Source: Sisyra terminalis (taxonomy: Eukaryota; Arthropoda; Insecta; Neuroptera; Sisyridae). From it: 64,000 nucleotides of DNA. Positions 56,872-64,000 of the stretch are shown here, in pieces. The notes beneath the pieces were generated by a model. That model worked only from the letters and a program-made list of their open reading frames with translations. It searched no databases and was not told where the DNA came from. Every line of letters begins with the position of its first letter. The stretch's first letter is position 1. Made by a program: the position numbers and the translations under genes. The stretch covers positions 68,954,630 to 69,018,629 of the forward strand of contig OY292274.1 in assembly GCA_958496175.1 (NCBI GenBank). The letters run 5' to 3'.

Positions 56872-59800
56872 ATGTGGATCTCCCTAACTGTTGGTCTTAT
56901 ATTGACAACGTACGTTTCCAGTGCTCCGGCCACCAAAGAAATTACCATCTCCAAGGAAATTGTAAGAAAAATTTTCCATCGAATGATTGTCCTATCGCAA
57001 ATATAAATCTTATTTAATCTTTTAGCCTCCACTTTTCTCGTTCGAGAATGGCAATTTTAAGGTGAATTTCGGCGGATTTACGGCCGAGGCCGGGCTTGGC
57101 GGTTTTCTAACAGGAAATGCAGCCCATGGCGGCTTACACGCGTCGGCCGGAACACCCTACGGTCAACGAGCCGAGGCCGGACTTGGTGGATTACTTGACG
57201 GTAAAAATGCGACGCAAAACGGAAAATTATTCACATAATTTTTAATAAATATCTTATTATACTTGTACATTAATTTGCCTTGATAATAAACAATAAATCA
57301 GTGGAGTGAATTTTATTTTTTCCGCTCATTTTCTGGCCTTGAAAATCTCATCACTTTTCTTTGTGTTGTCCAGGAGAAAACGGCAGTGGGGGACGATTAT
57401 ATGCGGGAGCGACGGCTGGGAATGGAGTGTCGGCAGGAGCAGGTCTTGGCGGCCGGATCGGCAATGATGGAAGACCTTTTGGATGGCGAATGGCATCGGC
57501 AACTGCTGGCGGTTACGGGAAACACGTTTCAGTTGATGGCACCGGTGAAAAGCATGTGACCAAGGAAATTTCCGTGGCGCCAATTGTTCCGGATAGTTCC
57601 AAAGAGGTGAATTCCGTTCAAAAATCAACGGTCGTCACGAAAACGGTCAACTTCCAAGAACCGCCCCCAACTCCTTTTGTGATTTCTAAAAGGATTTTCG
57701 CCGAAAGAGTTGCCGATTCTGATAATTCCGATGAAGTTTTCAACACGGTTGTTACTAAAAATAAGATTAAATATCGTCGACGACGTCCATTTATTCGTAA
57801 ACAAATCGTCTATACGACTTATTCGCCCAAGGATGAGTCCAAACCCGTTTTGGAAGACTCGCAGGATAAAAAGGGACATTCAATTTCCAAACGTAGTGTC
57901 TTCGCACATGCGTATTTCGGGGCATATCCTTACGCTCCAGCCCCAGCTTATTACTATTACTACTATCCCATACCAAAACCGGGCAAGAAAACTGCAGAGT
58001 AAGTGCATCGAAAACCGAACTTATCGGTGATTTGGTGAAGGAATGATCGAATTTATTATTTTTTTTTTACTTTTCTTAGTTAACGTAGAAATAAGGTATC
58101 TTTTTGCTTTTTATTTTTTATTAAATAATTTCTATAAAAAACAGGATTTAAAAACTCCATAGGGTATTCCAGAGAGTATTCCATAGAGTATTCCAGATCT
58201 TATTTTGAGTATTCCAGAGAGTTAAACGAAGCTACGTGGATTTAAGCGGCTAAAGAAAGACGAAAGATTCTCAAATAGGGATTTAACTATTGGCAGATAT
58301 TTCCCCAATTAATTGGATAATTTCATGTTTATTTGTTTTAATTTAATTATATATGTAGTTCTATAAAAAAATTACTATAATGAAACTAGTTGCTATATGA
58401 AAATCGCCGATAGTTTCGAAAAATAGCCGCGAATCTTTTGAAAATTTGAATTTTTTTTCCCCCAATAGAGTTTTCAATTCCTGAATATTTTAAAAATCTT
58501 AATTTTTTTCTGATTTGGAATCAGAATCAGATTTGGATTTTTATTTTTTATTAAATAACTTCTATAAAAAACAGGATTTATAAACTTTATAGGGTATTCC
58601 AGAGAGTTAAACAAAGCTACGTGGATTTAAGGGGCTAAAGAAAGACGAAAGATTCCCAAACAGGGATTTAACTATTGGCAGATATTCCTCCAATTAATTG
58701 GATAATTTCATGTTTATTTGTTTTAATTTAATTATTTAGTGCTATAAAAAAGTTACTATAATGAAACTAGTTGCTATATGAAAAATCGGCGATAATTTCG
58801 AAAAATAGCCGCGAATTTTTTGAAAATTTGAATTTTTTTCTCCCCAATAGAGTTTTCAATTCCTGAATAACTTAAAAATCTTAATTTTTTTCTGATTTGG
58901 AATCAGAATCAGATTTGGTTTTTTTTTTCTCTGATTTCTGCTAAGAGGCTGTTTATTGACCAAATAATTTTTTTATTAAAACATTTCTCTTTTCAAATGA
59001 TTTTGTAAATTACTAATGACAATTATAAAAAGCACAATATTTGTTGTAAAATTTTTTTCCAGTAGCTAGAACCTGAATAGAGAAAAGTTTTTGTAAAGTT
59101 TCTTTTTAGGAAATGACCAACACAATTGTTACATCTAAAGAAAATCTAATTTTATCGTCCAAATAAGATTTTTTCGTTGACTTTGAACAGTTATACTGTG
59201 TATACAATATATAAAATATATTGTAGTCCAATTTATGTAGTATAATTGAACACAATAATATACAAATTTAATATAATAATATACAAATTTAATATAATAA
59301 TATACAAATTTAATATAATAATATATAAACTTAATATAATAATATATAAAAAAATCATACCTCCGACATAAATTTGAACAGAAGTTCAAACAAAAATATT
59401 CGTGACGTATTACCCAGATACGTATTTCGATTGCCAAGCAATCTTCATCAGTGGTCATCAAGTAGCTTGGATCACTCCGTAACTTCTATGTGATGACCTA
59501 CTTGATGACCACTGATGAAGATTGCTTGGCAATCAAAATACGTATCTGGGTAATACGTCACGAATATTTTTGTTTGAACTTCTGTTCAAATTTATGTTGG
59601 TGGTATGATTTTTGTATATTATTATATTAAATTTGTAGATTATTATATTAAATTTGTATATTATTGTATTGATTTTGTATTATATTATTGTGTTAAATTA
59701 TACTACATAAATTGGACTGCAATATATTTTATATATTGTATACACACTAATTTTATCGATTTCTAAACATTTTAATTCCATAAAACTATCTAAAACCAAA

Positions 59801-60470
59801 AGAATTTCTCATCTTTTAATACGTTAACACCTAATTGGCTTACAATTTTATTTTTTTTTTGCAAATTTCAATGCTTCGACCAAAACCCAAAAATGGGGTT
59901 TGACTACTTAATGCTTTTTTCTTGGATCAAAAAAAAAAAAATTTTTTTTCAAAATTCAAAATTTTATTTTTAAAAGAAAAAAAGTTGAGGTGAAACTTGA
60001 CGAAATTCCCGAATTACCTGAATTGCCCGAGTGGCCAAAATGGGAAGAATTGCCTCCGGTAAATGTCACACATATTCACACATTTAATCCCATCAAATTG
60101 ACGACCACTTTGGACGCCGGCTTGGCAGCAGCCCTGAAGGCGACGTCCATTGATACACCAACCACTATCACAACCGAAACCACCAGTAGTGTGGTCAAGG
60201 TCCAAGAAACGAAAAAAACCACCCCAAAACCTACCACTGCCACCAGTTATGGAAGGACCAAAAATATTGAGTACAACGTGAAAATTCGGCAAGATGGTGA
60301 ATTTTTCAATCGTCTAGTGAATGTAAGGTGGAAGTAATTGGAATAATTTTGATATTTGAGTGGAGTTTAATTTTTTTTAGATTCCAATCGCAACAATTCG
60401 TGCCGTCAATTCATTTCTATTGAATGCTGCTGGAGGAATTAGAGTGGATAAGAGAGTTTCTTTTTCTTAA
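56872..60470 (+). CDS. Secreted glycine-rich protein, unknown (five coding exons)
   Basis: Coding exons: 56872-56961, 57026-57200, 57374-57998, 59977-60322, 60381-60470. They are joined by GT-AG introns into 441 codons plus TAA. An acceptor (TTTTTTTAG at 56867) just before the ATG implies an upstream non-coding exon. Residues 1-18 form a signal peptide (MWISLTVGLILTTYVSSA). Residues 40-150 carry repeats AEAGLGGFL, AEAGLGGLLDG and AGAGLGGRIG. A basic patch KYRRRRPF is near 222, a tyrosine run (PAYYYYYYPIPKPGKK) near 280, then DEIPELPELPEWPKWEELPP and a Thr/Pro-rich segment. Lys-Arg pairs (ISKRIF, ISKRSV, VDKRVS) could be processing sites. AATAAA at 60572-60577. Composition suggests an extracellular or cuticle-associated structural protein; this is inference. 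The exon 4 acceptor (TTTTTAAAAG) is weak. Confidence 0.75.
58100..58935. repeat. Tandem duplication, unit about 435 bp, in the glycine-rich gene's intron 3
   Basis: TTTATTTTTTATTAAATAA through CTGATTTGGAATCAGAATCA occurs at about 58109-58540 and again at 58544-58920. Each copy has GTATTCCAGAGAG and AATAGCCGCGAAT. Non-coding. Confidence 0.85.
59411..59457 (-). ncRNA. Hammerhead-like ribozyme motif in C5, proximal arm
   Basis: On the minus strand: CUGAUGA, extra A, stem II GAUUGC/GCAAUC, GAAA, palindrome AUACGUAU and C17 at 59417. Stem I is UGG/CCA plus weaker pairs beyond a mismatch. Confidence 0.6.
59509..59554 (+). ncRNA. Decayed hammerhead copy in C5, distal arm
   Basis: This is the mirror image of the proximal motif, but the invariant G12 is A at 59535 (GCAATCAAAATACG). 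Stem II and the palindromic stem III are unchanged. Cleavage should be lost. Confidence 0.6.
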
Positions 60471-60624
60471 AGGATATCAACTTGATAACGTTATCTACCT
60501 CAGTAATGCTGTTCGTTAATTAAGTATACAACAATACTTGTACTGATTTTGTAAACAGAAATTTGTTGAACAATAAAAGTCTATCGGTCTAAGAAGAAAT
60601 AATTAGGAATTAATATATAATACT

Positions 60625-60870
60625 AGCCGATACCCGCGACTTCGTATGCAAGACGTACATATTGGTAATATTTCATTTTATTCATATCAAAAAACTAGAA
60701 TTTTTACGTTTTTAAATTTAAACTATTGCTTCAAACTTGTTGAAATTTTCATTTTCAAAAATTGTATTACGTTATTGATATTTCTGAAAATTCTTATCCT
60801 GAAAAGTCCAAAAATTATTAGATTTTTAATAATTTTACATTCAAATATTAAAGAACTTAACTCTTAATTA
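60625..60870 (+). repeat. R-type dispersed repeat fragment
   Basis: ACTAGCCGATACCCGCGACT followed by TCGTATGC matches the start of R1 and R2. The rest is diverged AT-rich sequence. It sits just beyond the poly(A) signal of the glycine-rich gene. Confidence 0.5.
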
Positions 60871-61085
60871 CACTGATCAACAAAAAAACTTTTTTTCTGT
60901 GTAACAAGAAAAATTTTGGCTGATTCTGTTAGGAATAAGGTCAAGTAGAGTAGCATTAGTAGTGTAAACTTTTAGATACGAATAGTTTTATTGTAATATG
61001 ATTCTTTTTACTTTTCTTAAATTACAAATTATTTTAACAAAAATTAAATTCTTATCAATGTTATAATATTAATATAAGTACTTTC

Positions 61086-61935
61086 TTATAATTTTCTCCT
61101 ATATTTGTCGTCAAGAACGTCCCTCTGTAATCCCCAGCAATAATCTGCCAGCATAGTTGGACCCCATTGCCCCTGGTATCGTTTTTCTATGGTAAAAATG
61201 TCTTGGTGGAATCTTTCCCCGTGTTCATCACTAACGGCACCCAAGTTTGTGGGAAAAAAGTTTAAATGTGAATGTAAAAAATGTATTTTTAAGGGCATAT
61301 TACAGCCAAATGCTTTATAATTCTCTAAAAGTTCCTCGATAATAGTTTTACAGTCATTTGATCGGTGATTTCCAAGAAAATTTTCAGTGATTTTTATAAG
61401 TGCTTTCCAAGCTGGTTGTTCTGGACCATCGAGTTGTTCTTTAAGTATATCATCTTTTATCACTTGCCTGATTTGAGGACCTACAAACACACCTTCTTTA
61501 ATCTTAGCGTCACTGATTTTAGGGAATTTTTCTTTTAGGTATTGAAATCCAGCGCCATTTTTATCTATTGCTTTCACAAAGTTTTTTTTTAACGTAATGA
61601 TTTTCCCTATCCCTACTGTCTCATTCACAAAGAAAACAACAAAAATTTGTATACCCAAGTTGCAATCCTAATAAAAGGGCAACAACTTTTAAATGTCCGC
61701 AAATTTTCTATTTATGTTCGTCAGATTTAATCTTTTCTAAAAGAAATTTCATTGTTTCATAGGATTCTTTCATGTTAGCACTATAATCTACCGGTACAGA
61801 GGGAAGATTATTACCATTATTGTAACAAAACTGCCTTTAAGCTTGTTTTTGAAGCAGCAATAAATAAACGCCACTCTTCAATTTTGTATTGTATTCCCAA
61901 AATATTCATAACACCACAGACATTGTTACAAAATA
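61086..61935 (-). pseudogene. Broken copy of a dispersed insect repeat protein
   Basis: The minus strand gives a 190-codon frame (61658-61086) with NFVKAIDKNGAGFQYLKEKF, KEGVFVGPQIRQ, ENFLGNHR, LKIHFLHSHLNFFPTNLG, SDEHGERFHQD and EKRYQGQWGPTMLADYCW. Upstream, in other frames and with stops, the same protein continues: KIEEWRLFIAASKTSLKAVL near 61900, MKESYETMKFLLEKIKSDEH near 61760, and LLLGLQLGYTNFCCFLCE with a stop where a Trp is expected near 61640. I know this sequence as a protein found in many copies in insect and some other animal genomes, which implies a mobile origin. Its biochemical function is unknown to me. The copy is disabled by at least one frameshift, two stops and an internal loss around 61610. 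Confidence 0.75.
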
Positions 61936-62974
61936 TCACGGAAACTAGACCTACTCAAATTAATGCACATATGATTTTGTGGAAAGGTAAGGTAGATATT
62001 TCGAAATTACTGCTTACTTTTCTTGTTACAAAATTTTGTTGATCAGTGTTATAAGAAATCAAATGTTGACTTACTATCAAAAAATATTTACAGAATACTT
62101 TTTTGAGATTTAAAAGATATCTAAGCTAATTTATAGTTGGGGGGTTATTAAAATTGAATTTCCTTGGAAGAAAATCATCAATTTTAAATGATTTTTTTTT
62201 TATTTTTCAGTGGAAATATTCTAAAAAAATTCAAGATTCATAGCGCCTAAGTATAGTGGAAGAAAATTCATTAAATGTTTTTGTATATGCAACCCATCTT
62301 ACTTGCCATATACACATTACAAAAGTAAGGAAATTCCTCAACGTTTTTATTAGTATACTGTAGATGTCGCTAAAGTTTGTTTATTTCATTACAATTGTTA
62401 CGATGAATTATTCCTGTCAAAACTTCATCAAAGTTTTTAAAAAAGAACCACTTTTTCATCCAACAACGAAGATTGAAATAAAGATCCAGCTAATTGGTAA
62501 GAATGATCCAGTTAAAAAAAAATAATTTTAAATGTTTATTAAGCCCATTAGAACTGTTTTAAGAGGATTTATATTTGAATAGTATTGTAGTACAAAACAT
62601 GTAATTCTTAAATATCGAAAAAAAACCATTGTGGACATTGCAAAAGTAGAAATATTTTTCGATAGTCTTCGATCGATACATTATGCAGCTATATAGAAAA
62701 TTTTATGGGAAAATTCGAAAAAAAAAACACTAAAACAATGGGGATTTCTTTACATTAATCGATGGGGTAGAAAGTTAAATAAAAGTGTTAAGTTTGGTCA
62801 ATTTTAGAGAACTTTGGCCGAAAATTCTATTAGAGGATTGGATATTTTTAATCTATTCCCAAAATTCTGTATTATCAAATTCAAAAATTTGTAATCCTCC
62901 CCCTCATTTTGCGAATGTTTTTGTGATTGGCGTCATTACGTGACGTCACGTATATGAACCAAAAAAATATATAT
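61936..62974. other. AT-rich intergenic sequence, no gene seen
   Basis: No supportable gene. A perfect CRE-type palindrome TGACGTCA is at 62941-62948, next to the MITE below. It may be chance. Confidence 0.4.
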
Positions 62975-63235
62975 GACTCGTTTATTTTGAAAGTGGCGTA
63001 AGTCCATTTCAAGGACCGTCTATCTGGTGATTCTCCTTCTTGGAACTAGAACAAAGTATGTTAATTATTTAACTGCTAAGTTTTCCGAAATTACTAATTT
63101 AATTTTAGTTGTTAACAAAAACTCCAACTATTCCCTCGTTCTTAGTATCTTATGTTCCTATGGTTAAAAATGATAACGCTATAGGGATTGTTCTTGAAAT
63201 GGACTTAACTCACTTTCAAAACAAACGGTTAATTT
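62975..63235. mobile_element. MITE-like element with inverted ends
   Basis: The left end CGTTTATTTTGAAAGTGGCG with TAAGTCCATTTCAAGGAC is matched, inverted, by GTTCTTGAAATGGACTTAAC and TCACTTTCAAAACAAACG at the right. The interior of about 170 bp is non-coding. Identity between ends is roughly 85 percent by eye. Target duplication not determined. Confidence 0.6.
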
Positions 63236-63739
63236 CATCGACACAATTATGCATTTATATTAGAAAAAATTAATCGGCAACTTTTTGAAGTTGAAAGTGA
63301 TGATCGAATATTTCGGTTATTACTAACGAGACAGTTGTTATTAACGATCAAAAGTGATTATTTATGCTACAGGAAATATAAAAAATTAGAAATGTATTCA
63401 AAGGAATTAAATCACGGATTGAACTGCGGTTTCGGCTGCATATGTAATAGTCGTTAAAACTTGTAAATATTTTTCGATAGAAATCGAATCCAATAGAACC
63501 CCCATAATTTTAATAACTTTTTTGATAATATTAACACTATAGCTGCAAAATGTTACTATCGAAGATTCTTAAGATTTATTCACTTTTTGACTAATTCCTA
63601 GCTTTTTTTCGATACTATCGATTATCATATTGAGACTTATTTCCATCAACAAAAAGGATATAAATTTACTACAAATTTTGCGTATTAAACTTCGTTTAGC
63701 TTGGCGATTTGTTTTAATAAATTGCTTTTTATATCAAGG

Positions 63740-64000
63740 GCGTATATATATCAATATATCAAGGGCGAATTTAAAGGGGGGTACGTGCCCCCCCCACGAT
63801 ATTTTTATGTACTGTGGAGATTCCATCACAATACATACTTAAAAGCAAATTAAATTACATTGTTAAAATATATGAAAATAACAGAAAGAACATGAGTGAA
63901 ACTTTAGTCTATTCGTTGCATCCCTTTCACGCACTTGCAAATGAAAGATATTATGCCTGCCCCCCCCCCCCCCAGAAAAAAATCTTGAATTTGTCCTTGG
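63740..64000. mobile_element. Element with C-rich subterminal tracts, cut by window end
   Basis: The left end ATCAAGGGCGAATTTAAAGG with GTACGTGCCCCCCCC is mirrored on the right by CCCCCCAGAAAAAAATC and TTGAATTTGTCCTTGG at the window edge. A run of 14 C begins at 63960. The ends resemble short inverted repeats (CAAGGRCRAATTYAA). Confidence 0.55.

Larger units (their letters stand above)
59158..59746 (+). mobile_element. Hammerhead-bearing element C5, longest copy, 12-bp target duplication
   Basis: CTAATTTTATCG flanks it at 59146-59157 and 59747-59758. It has a leader of about 41 nt (TCCAAATAAGATTTTTTCGT through GTTATACTG), a proximal arm, a short centre near 59490, and a distal arm ending GTATACACA. 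Internal AATATACAAATTTAATATAA units are repeated in both arms. It lies in intron 3 of the glycine-rich gene. Both arms carry a hammerhead core; the proximal one is intact and the distal one has lost G12. Confidence 0.92.

Noticed and set aside
62941..62948. TGACGTCA as a functional CRE site
   Set aside because: It is a single 8-mer in non-genic DNA next to a MITE, with no gene placed to use it.
1..64000. tRNA, rRNA or other standard RNA genes
   Set aside because: I saw no cloverleaf with conserved arms and no ribosomal sequence by eye. A covariance-model scan (tRNAscan, Infernal) would settle it.

Overview
The window reads as nuclear DNA of an insect. It is very AT-rich and has spliced genes with short GT-AG introns, AATAAA polyadenylation signals and many interspersed repeats. 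Species cannot be told from the sequence. Nothing looks bacterial, viral or organellar.

Genes. The clearest gene is a sorting nexin of the SNX25 / Drosophila Snazarus (snz) type on the plus strand (32377-44274). It has ten coding exons giving a 968-residue protein with N-terminal membrane segments, PXA, RGS, coiled coil, PX and Nexin-C regions. Its 8.3-kb seventh intron holds two intronless genes on the opposite strand (39706-40950 and 42461-42931) and a possible small two-exon gene on the same strand (41785-42102). A second spliced gene (56872-60470, five coding exons, 441 residues) encodes an unrecognised secreted, glycine-rich, proline/threonine-tailed protein. The rest of the protein signal is mobile-element debris: a jockey-like non-LTR retrotransposon (about 3330-5745), a second reverse-transcriptase scrap (about 51780-52060) and a broken copy of a dispersed repeat protein (61086-61935, minus).

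Repeats. Most of the remainder is repeat. (1) Two related families of roughly 1-kb near-perfect palindromes, called A and F here. (2) Four families of short (about 0.2-0.6 kb) elements, called B, C, D and E, each carrying a hammerhead-ribozyme-like motif. (3) Two kinds of retroposon-like dispersed repeat. (4) hAT-like and other terminal-inverted-repeat elements. (5) Many local tandem duplications of 0.25-0.9 kb, including four copies of an approximately 810-bp unit at 25335-28610.

Main finding. Families B, C, D and E are unrelated in sequence but share one plan: a 10-13 bp target-site duplication, an unpaired leader of about 25-41 nt at one end, inverted arms, and a hammerhead core placed the same way in the arms. 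Each core has CUGANGA, one extra nucleotide, stem II, GAAA, a short palindromic stem III and a cleavable H17. In D all three stems form. Several insertions have a paralogous empty site inside the window, so their boundaries can be read directly. The plan resembles what is known of Penelope-like element terminal repeats and of animal retrozymes, but no reverse transcriptase of that class is present here.

Nested insertions give a relative chronology: B in jockey and then C in a duplicated B; A inside C; F inside a dispersed repeat; hAT inside a larger terminal-inverted-repeat element.
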